Assembly (NCBI GenBank): GCA_022827425.1
Contig: JAJDSZ010000075.1
Coordinates: forward strand, 1 to 64,000
Source: Pseudomonadales bacterium
GTDB taxonomy: Bacteria; Pseudomonadota; Gammaproteobacteria; Pseudomonadales; Pseudohongiellaceae
DNA: 64,000 nucleotides
Direction: 5' to 3'
In this document: piece by piece, positions 27,651-36,159 of the stretch
How positions within the stretch are numbered: the first letter of the stretch is position 1
How the letters are laid out: the number at the start of each line of letters is the position of its first letter
Translations under genes and position numbers: made by a program
The notes under the pieces: generated by a model
Told to the model about the DNA's origin: nothing
Seen by the model: only the letters and a program-made list of their open reading frames with translations
The model's database searches: none

Positions 27651-29305
27651 AGCGCTGCCTCTTCGTTCTGCTGACCTGCCTGCCGTCCCTGGCGGACGCC
27701 GATGCCTGGGGATTCCGCTCCCAGCCCCTGAACCTGCCCGCCGAAACCGGAAATCTGGTGCTCGCCGACCTCGATGGCGACGCCAGACAGGAAATCATCG
27801 CGGTCATCGACGAGGAATTGCGGATTTACCCCCAGGGCGAGCAGGGCTTTGATTTCGACCAGGGCTTTATCAGCCTGCGTTTTGATGCGCGCTCGGTGGG
27901 CTGGGATATTGCCCGGGGCATTGATTCCGGCGAAGCCGCGACGCTCATCGCTCTGCTCGATGGCAATCGGGTGCTCGCCTGGCGCTTGCGGGACGGCGCC
28001 CTGGGCGAGCCGGAAACCCTGCTCAGCGGCGTGGGCGGCTTTCTCAGCCCCGGGCTCAACCGCCTGCATTTCGCCCGGGATATCAACGCCGACGGCCTGA
28101 TGGACCTGGTGACCCCCGCCCCCGGCGCATTGCATATCCATTTGCGCGAGGCAGATGGCGCTTTCCGGCCGCCGCTGCCGGTGCGGTCGGATACCCGCCT
28201 GCGAACCAATCTCAATTCCCGCGGATTGTTCTGGCGCGCGGGACAGGCGGTGACGATTCCCGCCCTCAGCCTGCGCGACCTCAACGCCGACCGGCATCCG
28301 GACCTGATTTCGGAGACCGATGAATTGCTCGCGGTCTTCCTCGCCGACCCGGATGCGCCGGGCTATTTTCCCCTCGCGCCAAGCTACAGCATCGACCTTG
28401 CGGAGATCGAGGAACGCTTGGGCGAATTTGATGTGGATAATCTCGACTTTTCCAACCTCACCGGCATTCTCGCCCTGACCCACGAGGAATGGCTGGAAGA
28501 TGTGGACGGAGACGGCATTGACGACCTGCTGCTCCGGGAAGGCGGCAAGATTTCCCTGTTCGCGGGAACCGCTACCGGCATGGAACTGGCCACTCCCCGG
28601 CAGGTGCTGCGCTCCGGCGGCAATGTGCTGGGCAGTTTTCTCCACGATGAAGACGGCGACGGACTCAATGACCTGTGGCTCTGGCGGGTGGAGTCGATTT
28701 CCCTCGGCGATATTTTCCTCTGGCTGGTGCTGTCCAGCGATATTGCCGTGGAGGCGCTGATCTATCCCAACAACGGCCAGCGATTCGCCCGCCGCCCGAG
28801 CCGCAGAATCACCGTGTCGCTGCAAATCCCCTCCCTGGTGGGCCTTGCCGGCGATTATAGCGAACTGACCGAAGCCGCCGAGGCGACCCGCGGCGCCGAC
28901 CTGGTTTCATCGGCCACGGCCCGGCTCGACAATGAAGCCGACCCGCTGGACTTGCTGGTCCTGATGGACCGGCAGTTGCAGGTGTTCTACAACAGCATCG
29001 AGCCGGAGCCCGAACAGCGGGAGTTTCTCGGCTCGCTGGGTTACAGCCGCGAACGCGACGACTACCGCATCGATCTGCGGGCGATGATCGACGACATCAG
29101 CATCGGCGAGAACCGGCATCTGCGGGAAGTGGCCGGCCGCGCCCCGGATTTTCGCCTTGACGCCGGCCCTGCGGCGACCGCCGGCGAAGTGCTCAGCGCC
29201 CATCTCAACAACGACGGCATCCACGACATTTTCCTTCTGTCCCGCGATGAAATTGGGAACATAGAGGGATTGCTGCTACTCTCGGGTGGCGCGGGCTCCG
29301 ACTGA
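27647..29305 (+). CDS. secreted FG-GAP/VCBS repeat protein 2
   Basis: Paralogue-like neighbour of the preceding gene, 552 residues with a signal peptide (to about residue 19). Loops in order are DLDGDARQEII, DINADGLMDLV, DLNADRHPDLI, DVDGDGIDDLLL, DEDGDGLNDLWLW and NNDGIHDIFLL, so several blades carry the calcium motif. Sequence identity to the first protein is confined to these motifs as far as I can see by eye. Last gene of the coupled unit that begins with the ABC ATPase. Confidence 0.85.
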   Translation: MKRCLFVLLTCLPSLADADAWGFRSQPLNLPAETGNLVLADLDGDARQEIIAVIDEELRIYPQGEQGFDFDQGFISLRFDARSVGWDIARGIDSGEAATLIALLDGNRVLAWRLRDGALGEPETLLSGVGGFLSPGLNRLHFARDINADGLMDLVTPAPGALHIHLREADGAFRPPLPVRSDTRLRTNLNSRGLFWRAGQAVTIPALSLRDLNADRHPDLISETDELLAVFLADPDAPGYFPLAPSYSIDLAEIEERLGEFDVDNLDFSNLTGILALTHEEWLEDVDGDGIDDLLLREGGKISLFAGTATGMELATPRQVLRSGGNVLGSFLHDEDGDGLNDLWLWRVESISLGDIFLWLVLSSDIAVEALIYPNNGQRFARRPSRRITVSLQIPSLVGLAGDYSELTEAAEATRGADLVSSATARLDNEADPLDLLVLMDRQLQVFYNSIEPEPEQREFLGSLGYSRERDDYRIDLRAMIDDISIGENRHLREVAGRAPDFRLDAGPAATAGEVLSAHLNNDGIHDIFLLSRDEIGNIEGLLLLSGGAGSD

Positions 29306-29338
29306 GCCCGGAGTTCATCCCGGAGTAACGGCAATTCC

Positions 29339-29821
29339 GTGAAAAAAGCCGTCTGGATTACTTTTTTTGTCGCCCTGATTCTTGTCAACGCGCTTGCCGA
29401 GGCGGCGTACTATTTCGGCGGTGTGCGAATCGCCATGTTCTACCGCCTCACCATGGTGCTCGGCATTACCATCGCCGCCACGGTATTCGCCGGAACCGCC
29501 CTGCTGGTGAGCAGGATGGGCGGCGAGCGCCCGGTATCCGACCGCTTCAGCCCCCGGGAAGTGCTTTCCTGCCTGAATCAGCGCAGGACCCGGGCCACCG
29601 AGGTGGCGGTGGCCGGCCTGCTGGGAATCCCCCGGCAAAACCTCGAGCGCATTCTCGGCGCGAAACGCCCCGCGGCGTCCTGGGTCGTCGCAACGGCCAC
29701 CCAACGTCCGGTGGGCTATAGCGAGGGCGAAATCCATCCTGAGTTGTTCCTGAACGAACAGGTCATCCAGACCCCGGAAGAACTCAGGCAATTCATTTAT
29801 GATTGCCGCAGGACCAGGTAA
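29339..29821 (+). CDS. hypothetical protein with two membrane helices
   Basis: 160 residues: two N-terminal membrane segments (about residues 4-22 and 33-58) and a soluble C-terminal part with no recognised motif (LLGIPRQNLERILGAKRP). GTG at 29339 starts the frame; GGAG lies somewhat far upstream (about 14 nt), so the start is uncertain. It follows the FG-GAP unit by 33 bp and could belong to it. A strong hairpin begins at its last codons. Confidence 0.6.
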   Translation: MKKAVWITFFVALILVNALAEAAYYFGGVRIAMFYRLTMVLGITIAATVFAGTALLVSRMGGERPVSDRFSPREVLSCLNQRRTRATEVAVAGLLGIPRQNLERILGAKRPAASWVVATATQRPVGYSEGEIHPELFLNEQVIQTPEELRQFIYDCRRTR

Positions 29822-29847
29822 GCTCTGATGAAGTCAGAGCTTACCTG
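29815..29847. other. perfect 14-bp hairpin across a stop codon
   Basis: CAGGTAAGCTCTGA at 29815-29828 pairs perfectly with 29834-29847 around a 5-nt loop. The upstream gene's stop codon (29819-29821) is inside the left arm. No T-tract follows, so it is not a standard terminator; it may protect the 3' end of the message. Confidence 0.5.
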
Positions 29848-29899
29848 CGGCACATGGAAGTGCCGCCGAATTCGATAGCGCAAGCCATTGAATTCGTGA

Positions 29900-29962
29900 G
29901 CAAAACAAAACCACGCTTTTGTTTTGCGATAATGAAAAACTCCACGGATGGAGTTTTTCAGA
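29900..29962 (+). terminator. two consecutive hairpins, second one terminator-like
   Basis: GCAAAACAAAA (29900-29910) pairs with TTTTGTTTTGC (29917-29927). Directly after it, AAAAACTCCA (29935-29944) pairs perfectly with TGGAGTTTTT (29949-29958), giving an A-tract, stem, T-tract structure that can terminate in both directions. The second hairpin lies 26 bp before the TAXI gene start and recurs in similar form at 46745-46780. Confidence 0.5.
29926..29962. repeat. 37-bp dispersed repeat, copy 1
   Basis: GCGATAATGAAAA begins a 37-bp block ending TTTTTCAGA that is closely matched at 46745-46780 (36 bp, few differences). It contains the terminator-like hairpin described for 29935-29958. Confidence 0.5.
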
Positions 29963-29984
29963 AAATACCAAGAGGGGCCCGCTC

Positions 29985-31040
29985 TTGATCGGACGCGCAG
30001 TTTTCATCACGGTATTGGCGGTGGCCTTGGCCGGCTGCGGCGACGAGCTGAGCCGGGCGCGGCCCTATGTGCTCACCACAGCCACCACCGGCGGCGTGTT
30101 CTATCCCGTGGGGGTCGCCATCGCCACCATCGCCCACGCCGAGTTGTCCGCAACCGAAAACGTTTCCCTGACCGCAATCAGTTCCGCCGGGTCCATGGAG
30201 AATCTCAAGCTGCTGCGGGACAACCAGGCCCAGTTCGCGATTCTGCAGGGGCCTTTCGGCGCCTGGTCCTGGGCCGGGGAAGGCCCGGTGCGGGAGCCCC
30301 AGACCCATATCCGCTCGGTGAGCGCGCTGTGGAAGAACGTCGAGCATTTCGTATTGCTGAGCGAACTGGCGACCTCCGGCGACATCATGGATTTGAACAA
30401 TCTCGACGGGGAACGCTATGTGCTTGGCGCGCGCAATTCCGGCGCCGAGCAGACCGGGCGCTTCATTCTGGAAACCCTGGGCGTTGATTATGAGAACAGG
30501 TTCACCCTGGGCTACATGGGCTACGGCCCCACCGTGGGCGCTATCCAGGACGGCAATATCGTCGGCATGAATATTCCCGCCGGCGCGCCGGTAAGCTCCA
30601 TCACCCAGGCCTACGCCATCATGGGCGAGCGTATGCGGATTCTGAACTGGTCCCAGCAGGCCCTGGACCAGATCAATGCCCGCTATCCACTCTGGGACTG
30701 GTACGATTTTCCGCCGCTGACCTATCCCAATCAGACCGAGCCGGTGCGCACGGTGGCCTCGCCCAATGTGCTGGTAACCCGGGTCGATATTCCCGAAGCG
30801 GCGGTGTACCACATCACCCGGGTGATCTGGGAAAACCTCGCCACCCTGCAGGAAATCCACGGCGCCACCCGGGACATGCGCCCCGAAATCGCCATCGCCG
30901 GCCTTGGCGCCCCGCTGCACGCCGGCGCCCTGCGCTACTACCGGGAAGCGGGCCTGGAAATTCCGGAGCGGCTGTTGCTGGAAGAACCTTCGGCCATGGC
31001 GGAGCCCGGACCCGGCGCGGAGCCTGACGCCAGCCCATGA
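29985..31040 (+). CDS. TAXI-family TRAP transporter solute-binding lipoprotein
   Basis: Extracytoplasmic receptor of a TAXI-type TRAP transporter (TTTGGVFYP-like start TTATTGGVFYPVG, then ISSAGSMENLKLL and QFAILQGPF). A TTG at 29985 is chosen because it gives a short lipoprotein signal with lipobox ALAGC (C18) and has GAGGGG about 9 nt upstream; the frame stays open to 29919 but would add a hydrophilic stretch. About 351 residues. Its stop overlaps the permease start by 4 bp. The ligand is not known; TAXI receptors are often assigned glutamate or other carboxylates. Confidence 0.88.
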   Translation: MIGRAVFITVLAVALAGCGDELSRARPYVLTTATTGGVFYPVGVAIATIAHAELSATENVSLTAISSAGSMENLKLLRDNQAQFAILQGPFGAWSWAGEGPVREPQTHIRSVSALWKNVEHFVLLSELATSGDIMDLNNLDGERYVLGARNSGAEQTGRFILETLGVDYENRFTLGYMGYGPTVGAIQDGNIVGMNIPAGAPVSSITQAYAIMGERMRILNWSQQALDQINARYPLWDWYDFPPLTYPNQTEPVRTVASPNVLVTRVDIPEAAVYHITRVIWENLATLQEIHGATRDMRPEIAIAGLGAPLHAGALRYYREAGLEIPERLLLEEPSAMAEPGPGAEPDASP

Positions 31041-33040
31041 ATTCCACTCCCCTGCGTTGGGCCGCGTTCGCTTTTGCCCTTTTCCATATCTATTGCAATG
31101 TGTTCGCAAGCATTTCCGAGCTGTGGCTGTCGGCGATCCATTTTGGCGGTTTCGTCGCCATCTGCGCCCTGCTCGGCAACGAAGATCCGGGGCTGACGAG
31201 ACGCTCGCCGGCCTACTGGGCCAATATCGGCCTGGCGCTGCTTGCGGTGTCGGTGGCGGCATACCTCATCCTGTTCGAGAACGCGCTGTACGCCCGGGAA
31301 ACCGAATTCATCCCCGGCGATTTTGTGTTCGCGATGATCGCCATCGCCCTGGCCATCGAGTTCACCCGGCGCACCACGGGCTGGTTCATGCCGGTGCTGA
31401 TTACTGTCAGCCTTTCCTACATTCTCTTTCTCGGGCGCTACATCGGCGGCGTGTTCGCCTTTCCCGGTCTCAATCTGGAAACCGTGCTCTATCGCAGCTA
31501 CTTCACCAGCGAGGGCATGTTCGGGCTGACCGCGCAGATTTCCTCGACATTCGTTTTCATGTTCATCATCTTCGGTTCCTTTCTGCTCAAGTCCGGCGCC
31601 GGGGATTTCATCGTCCGGCTGGCCCAGTGCCTGGCGGGGCGTTTTACCGGCGGGGCCGGGCTCGTGGCGGTGGTCGGTTCCGGGCTGATGGGTTCGGTTT
31701 CCGGCTCAGCGGTGGCGAACACGGTCTCCACCGGCGTCATCACGATTCCGATGATGCGCAAGTCGGGTTTCCAGCCACGCTTCGCCGCCGGCGTGGAAGC
31801 GGCTTCCTCCACCGGCGGTGCCTTGATGCCGCCGGTGATGGGCGCTGGCGCCTTCGTGCTCGCGAGCTATACCCAGATTCCCTATCTGACGGTGATCGGC
31901 GCGTCGATGCTGCCGGCGCTGCTGTACTTCCTGACGGTGTCCTTCTTTATCCGCATCGAAGCCAAGCGCCTTGGGCTGACGCCCCAGCTCGCGGCAGACG
32001 CCGAGAAAGTCTCCACGGTGCTCAAGGAAGGCTGGCATTTCATCATTCCCATCGTCACCCTGGTGGCGTTTCTGGTCAGCGGGCGCACGCCGACGACTTC
32101 GGCGGCCTTCGCGATCATCAGCGTGATCCTGGCTTCGTGGATTTCGCCCCGGCCCATGGGCCCTGGCGAGATATTCGAAGCGGTGGTCAACGGCGTGAAG
32201 ACCATGGTTTCCACCGCCCTGCTGCTGGTGGCGGTGGGCATCATCATCAATGTGGTCACCACCACCGGGGTCGGCAACGCTTTTTCGCTGATGATCGCCG
32301 ACTGGGCCGGCGGTTCGCTGCTGATCACCCTGCTGCTGGTGGCCCTGGCCTCCCTGGTGCTCGGCATGGGGCTGCCGGTGACCGCCTCCTATATCGTTCT
32401 GGCCACGCTTTCGGCGCCATTGATTTTCGACCTGATCAGCCAGTCGCAGTTGCTGGAAGCCCTGCAGGCCGGGACCCTGCCTTCCAATGTGGCCGCCACC
32501 ATCGGCCTGTTCGGCGGCGATGCGGCGGTCGCCCTGCAGCAGATGCCATTGGAAATGAAGCAGTTGATCCGCGCCGAAATGCTGCCGGCGGAACTGCTCG
32601 TGGGCATGCTGCTCAGCGCCCATCTGATCATTTTCTGGCTGTCCCAGGACAGCAATGTCACGCCGCCGGTGTGTCTGGTATCCTTCGCCGCCGCGGGCAT
32701 CGCCGGCACCCGGCCCATCGCCACGGGATTCACGAGCTGGAAAATCGCCAAGGGGCTGTATCTGATACCCGTGCTGTTCGCCTATTCGCCGCTGATTTCC
32801 GGAAGCTGGGCCGAACGGCTGGAGGTTTTCCTCTGGGCCTGCCCGGGACTGTACGCCCTGGCGGGACTGTTGCAATGGCATCTGGAGAAGCCCATCAATG
32901 CGATCATCGCCACACTGCTCGCGCTCAGCGCGGCCCTGCTGATGTGGATGCCGCTGCCAATCTATTTTCACGCCGCCGGCGCCGCCCTGCTCGCCGGCGT
33001 CATCATCTGGCAACACAAGTTCGCCAAAACGACCCACTGA
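31037..33040 (+). CDS. TRAP transporter fused permease (4TM plus 12TM)
   Basis: 667-residue membrane protein combining the small (DctQ-like) and large (DctM-like) permeases in one chain, the usual arrangement for TAXI systems. DctM-type signatures include GSGLMGSVSGSAVANTVSTG, EAASSTGGALMPPVMGAGAF and LGMGLPVTASYIVLATL. It uses an ion gradient rather than ATP. Start ATG overlaps the upstream receptor gene by 4 bp. Confidence 0.93.
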   Translation: MNSTPLRWAAFAFALFHIYCNVFASISELWLSAIHFGGFVAICALLGNEDPGLTRRSPAYWANIGLALLAVSVAAYLILFENALYARETEFIPGDFVFAMIAIALAIEFTRRTTGWFMPVLITVSLSYILFLGRYIGGVFAFPGLNLETVLYRSYFTSEGMFGLTAQISSTFVFMFIIFGSFLLKSGAGDFIVRLAQCLAGRFTGGAGLVAVVGSGLMGSVSGSAVANTVSTGVITIPMMRKSGFQPRFAAGVEAASSTGGALMPPVMGAGAFVLASYTQIPYLTVIGASMLPALLYFLTVSFFIRIEAKRLGLTPQLAADAEKVSTVLKEGWHFIIPIVTLVAFLVSGRTPTTSAAFAIISVILASWISPRPMGPGEIFEAVVNGVKTMVSTALLLVAVGIIINVVTTTGVGNAFSLMIADWAGGSLLITLLLVALASLVLGMGLPVTASYIVLATLSAPLIFDLISQSQLLEALQAGTLPSNVAATIGLFGGDAAVALQQMPLEMKQLIRAEMLPAELLVGMLLSAHLIIFWLSQDSNVTPPVCLVSFAAAGIAGTRPIATGFTSWKIAKGLYLIPVLFAYSPLISGSWAERLEVFLWACPGLYALAGLLQWHLEKPINAIIATLLALSAALLMWMPLPIYFHAAGAALLAGVIIWQHKFAKTTH

Positions 33041-33049
33041 GGAGTAGCC

Positions 33050-34060
33050 ATGACTTCCCGCACCGCAAAACAGATTCACCTGATTGAACGTCCCGCCGGC
33101 ATGCCGGGTCACGAACACTTCCAGCTTGTGGAAGTGGACCTGCCCGCACCGGGCGAGGGCGAGGCCCTGGTGGAAAACCGCTACATGTCGGTTGACCCCT
33201 ACATGCGCGGCCGCATGCGCGCCGACGCCGTGTACGCCGCACCGTTTCAACTCAATGCGCCCATGTACGGCGGGGCCGTGGGCGAGGTGGTGGAATCCCG
33301 GGACCCGGGCCTGAAGCCGGGGGACATCGTCCTCAATTTCGCAGCCTGGCAGGACCGGTTCGTGGCAAAGGCTTCCCACCTGCAGCGCCTTGAGCCTTTC
33401 GACCGCGAGCGCATCTCGCTCTACCTCGGCACCCTGGGCATGCCGGGAATGACGGCCTATGTGGGCCTGCGCAAGTTCGGCGAGCCGAAAGAGGGTGAAA
33501 CGGTATTCGTCTCCGCCGCATCCGGAGCGGTGGGCGCCAATGTCTGCCAGATCGCCAAGCAGCAGGGCTGCCGGGTGGTGGGCAGCGTCGGCAGCGACGC
33601 CAAGGCCGAGTGGCTCAGGGAAGAATGCGGCGTGGACGCCACCATCAACTACCGTACCTGCGGCAGCCTGACCCGGGCGCTGCGCGCCGCGGCGCCCGAT
33701 GGCGTCGACGTCTACTTCGAAAACGTCGGCGGCGACCATCTCCAGGCCGCCATCAATGTCATGAACCCGTTCGGCCGCATCGTCGCCTGCGGCATGATTT
33801 CCGGCTACAACAACTCCGAACCCGTACCGGGCCCCAACAATCTCATGTACATCGTCGGCAAGAAGCTGCGCATCCAGGGCTTCATCATCTCCGACCACGA
33901 AGACATGCGCCCGGACTTCGAAAAAGACATGAGCCAATGGATCATAGACGGCAGGATCCGCACAAGGGAAACCGTCTACGAAGGCGTGGAAAACGCCGTA
34001 GACGCCTTCCTCGCCCTGTTCTCAGGCGAAAACTTCGGCAAAATGGTGGTGCGGTTCTGA
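33050..34060 (+). CDS. NADP-dependent oxidoreductase, CurA-like MDR family
   Basis: Medium-chain reductase without zinc, reducing the C=C bond of enones (leukotriene B4 dehydrogenase / curcumin reductase CurA type). The N-terminal GroES-like half shows NRYMSVDPYMRGRM; the Rossmann half has SAASGAVGANVCQIAKQQG and later YFENVGGDHL and ISGYN. Length 336. It follows the TRAP permease by 9 bp and has GAGG before the ATG, so it may be co-transcribed and act on the imported compound, which is inference. Confidence 0.88.
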   Translation: MTSRTAKQIHLIERPAGMPGHEHFQLVEVDLPAPGEGEALVENRYMSVDPYMRGRMRADAVYAAPFQLNAPMYGGAVGEVVESRDPGLKPGDIVLNFAAWQDRFVAKASHLQRLEPFDRERISLYLGTLGMPGMTAYVGLRKFGEPKEGETVFVSAASGAVGANVCQIAKQQGCRVVGSVGSDAKAEWLREECGVDATINYRTCGSLTRALRAAAPDGVDVYFENVGGDHLQAAINVMNPFGRIVACGMISGYNNSEPVPGPNNLMYIVGKKLRIQGFIISDHEDMRPDFEKDMSQWIIDGRIRTRETVYEGVENAVDAFLALFSGENFGKMVVRF

Positions 34061-34157
34061 GTGTGGACAGGCACAAATTGAAGCGGCGGAATGCCGCGTC
34101 CCGCTCGGGGAGGAATTCGGAGGCAATACGATAGAACGACTCGCAATCACGGGCCTG

Positions 34158-34178
34158 GGAGCCTGCGCCGCAGGCTCC
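34158..34178. repeat. GC-rich 9-bp-stem palindrome
   Basis: GGAGCCTGC (34158-34166) pairs with GCAGGCTCC (34170-34178) around a 3-nt loop, with a small CCCGA/TCGGG hairpin just after it. Related one-arm sequences occur at 46781-46802, 50912-50933 and 58981-58998. Confidence 0.4.
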
Positions 34179-34232
34179 TGGCTCCCGATTTCGGGAACCG
34201 CGAAGAACAAAGCACAAGCAACGGCTGGACAC

Positions 34233-34664
34233 ATGGCCGATACAATATCGAAGGAGCGGCGCAGCGAGTTGATGAGCCGCGTCCGCTCCAAAAACAGCAA
34301 AATCGAGTTGCTCGTCCGCAGCCTTGTGCACAGGATGGGTTACCGGTTCCGGTTGCACAGGAAGGAATTGCCGGGAAAACCGGACTTGGTGTTTTCCAGC
34401 CGGAGAAAGGTGATCTTCGTGCACGGCTGCTTCTGGCATTGGCATCCGGACCCGAACTGCAAGCACGCCCGGATGCCAAAATCCCGACTGGATTTCTGGC
34501 GGCCCAAGCTTGAGGGCAATCGCCGCCGGGACCGCGAAAACAGAAAAAAACTGAACGAACTCGGTTGGGAGGTGCTGGAAATCTGGGAATGCGAAGTTGG
34601 CGACCTGGAATCGGTCCAGTCCAGAATCAGGGATTTCCTGAAACCGGCCCAAGCGGGATACTGA
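34233..34664 (+). CDS. vsr: very short patch repair endonuclease Vsr
   Basis: 143-residue mismatch endonuclease that nicks beside T:G mismatches arising from deamination of 5-methylcytosine. The family core is clear: RRSELMSRVRSKNSKIE, GYRFRLH, LPGKPDLVF (catalytic Asp), VIFVHGCFWHWHPD with the zinc/active-site His and Cys residues, and LGWEVLEIWECEV. Vsr is normally paired with a cytosine methyltransferase (dcm); none is seen next to it. It is flanked by palindromes and REP-like repeats. Confidence 0.93.
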   Translation: MADTISKERRSELMSRVRSKNSKIELLVRSLVHRMGYRFRLHRKELPGKPDLVFSSRRKVIFVHGCFWHWHPDPNCKHARMPKSRLDFWRPKLEGNRRRDRENRKKLNELGWEVLEIWECEVGDLESVQSRIRDFLKPAQAGY

Positions 34665-34694
34665 ACGGGCTCAAACCGCGAGTTGCCTTCCACC

Positions 34695-34796
34695 GTCATT
34701 CCGCACGAAGCAGAACCCTCCCCCCGTCATTCCGCGCGAGGCAAAACTCTCCCCCGTCATTCTGCGCGAAGCGAAGCGGAGTCGCAGAATCTCAGG
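34695..34796. repeat. REP-like repeat, copy 2 (three tandem heads)
   Basis: GTCATTC heads at 34695, 34726 and 34756, spaced 31 and 30 bp, each followed by CGCRCGARGC; the last continues into GTCGCAGAATCTCA. This lies in the 384-bp gap between vsr and fic. The rest of the gap (34800-34997) shows no recognised gene. Confidence 0.6.
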
Positions 34797-34997
34797 CAAG
34801 TGGCAGTGTATTGAGTTGTGCCAGCCATCCTTGGCGCGGCACTTTCGGCTTCACCGACCGATTCCCACTCGGGCATGGCGCGTCGCAAAAATGGGAATTA
34901 CTGTATCAATATGTCAAGGCAAGATTCGCGATGATTGGGAACAGGGCACCCGATTCCAAGCCTGACGAATAAACATCGCAAAAAATACCGCGAAAAG

Positions 34998-35026
34998 TTG
35001 TCTATGCGGTGAATATCAGGTATAAA
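34998..35026 (+). promoter_or_regulatory. candidate sigma-70 promoter of the fic gene
   Basis: TTGTCT (34998-35003) and TATAAA (35021-35026) are 17 bp apart and lie 23 bp before the fic start codon, implying a very short leader. Confidence 0.5.
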
Positions 35027-35048
35027 CGCCGCAAATGGTGCCGTGATT

Positions 35049-36158
35049 ATGTGGATTTATCAACAGGCCGCTTGGCCGAATTTCTGTTGGGAGAGTGACA
35101 GGCTTGTCGCTCTTCTGGCTGACGTTCGCCATCGGCAGGGGCGGTTGCTGGGCAGAATGTCGGGGCTGGGGTTTCCCTTGCGGCGCGAAGCGAGCCTGCT
35201 GACGCTGACTAGCGATGTGGTCAAGTCGTCGGCTATCGAGGGCCAGCGGTTCGAGCCGGGTGAAGTGCGCTCGTCCATTGCCCGTCGTCTGGGCTGGGAA
35301 TCTGACCTGCGGGCATCCGTGAACAAGCAAGCTGACGGAATTGTCGAGATGATGCTCGACGCCACGCGGGAGTTTTCGGCGCCGCTCGACAGGGACCGTC
35401 TGTTTGCCTGGCACGCATCGATGTTTCCCGGTGGCTATGGCGGGCTACGCCCGATTCGGGTTGGCGCCTGGCGCACTGTGGATTCCGGACCGATGCAGGT
35501 GGTTTCCGGCCCAGCGGGGCGGGAAACCGTTCATTTTGAAGCGCCGGGCGCGGAGATCGTGGAACGGGAAATGGAGGCCTTCCTGTTCTGGTTCGAACAT
35601 GGCTCGAAGATTGACCTGGTCCTGAAGGCGGGTATCGCTCAACTCTGGTTCTTGACGGTTCACCCTTTTGAAGACGGCAACGGCCGTATCGCGAGAGCCC
35701 TGTCCGATATGGCGCTTGCCCGGGCGGATGGCATGCCGGAGCGGTACTACAGTCTTTCCAGCCAGATTGAGGCTGAGCGAAAGGAATATTATGACCAACT
35801 GGAGCGGACGCAGCGCGGGGGCCTCGACATTACCGGATGGCTCGAATGGTTTCTTGGCTGCCTCGGTCGGGCCATTGCCGCAGCGGAGACGAGCTTGTCG
35901 CGGGTACTCTACAAGGCGCGGCTATGGGAGCGAATCAACGAAAATCCGGTGAATGCGCGCCAGCGCCTGGTGATCAATCGCATGCTGGAGGACGATTTCA
36001 CCGGGTTCATGAATACTTCCAAATACGCCGCGATGGCCAAGTGTTCACGAGATTCGGCCTTGCGGGATATCCAGAGCTTGCAGTCCCGGGGGATACTGAT
36101 GCAAAACCCCGCCGGTGGACGCAGCACGAGTTACCGATTGCCTGAAAAGGTGGCCTGA
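35049..36158 (+). CDS. Fic family protein with DUF4172 N-terminal domain
   Basis: Fic enzymes usually transfer AMP to a target protein hydroxyl. The catalytic motif HPFEDGNGRIAR is intact (H205). An inhibitory helix motif S60-S-A-I-E64-G65 precedes it, so the enzyme should be autoinhibited. The N terminus MWIYQQAAWPNF is the DUF4172 signature and decides for ATG 35049 over GTG 35043. The C-terminal ~100 residues look like a winged helix (SKYAAMAKCSRDSALRDIQSLQSRGIL). 369 residues. It converges tail-to-tail with the RsbW-like gene with one base between stops. Confidence 0.92.
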   Translation: MWIYQQAAWPNFCWESDRLVALLADVRHRQGRLLGRMSGLGFPLRREASLLTLTSDVVKSSAIEGQRFEPGEVRSSIARRLGWESDLRASVNKQADGIVEMMLDATREFSAPLDRDRLFAWHASMFPGGYGGLRPIRVGAWRTVDSGPMQVVSGPAGRETVHFEAPGAEIVEREMEAFLFWFEHGSKIDLVLKAGIAQLWFLTVHPFEDGNGRIARALSDMALARADGMPERYYSLSSQIEAERKEYYDQLERTQRGGLDITGWLEWFLGCLGRAIAAAETSLSRVLYKARLWERINENPVNARQRLVINRMLEDDFTGFMNTSKYAAMAKCSRDSALRDIQSLQSRGILMQNPAGGRSTSYRLPEKVA

Positions 36159-36159
36159 C

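Noticed and set aside
30904..33087. 727-codon plus-strand frame over the TRAP permease
   Set aside because: Out-of-frame reading (Arg/Pro/Gly rich) of the TRAP gene, which has conserved DctM motifs in the other frame.
34695..34796. Three tandem 30/31-bp heads taken as a CRISPR array
   Set aside because: Spacers are too short and not unique; the heads belong to the dispersed GTCATTC repeat family.
34565..34972. 135-codon frame overlapping vsr and the REP repeats
   Set aside because: Composed of vsr read out of frame plus repeat DNA; no family-like composition.
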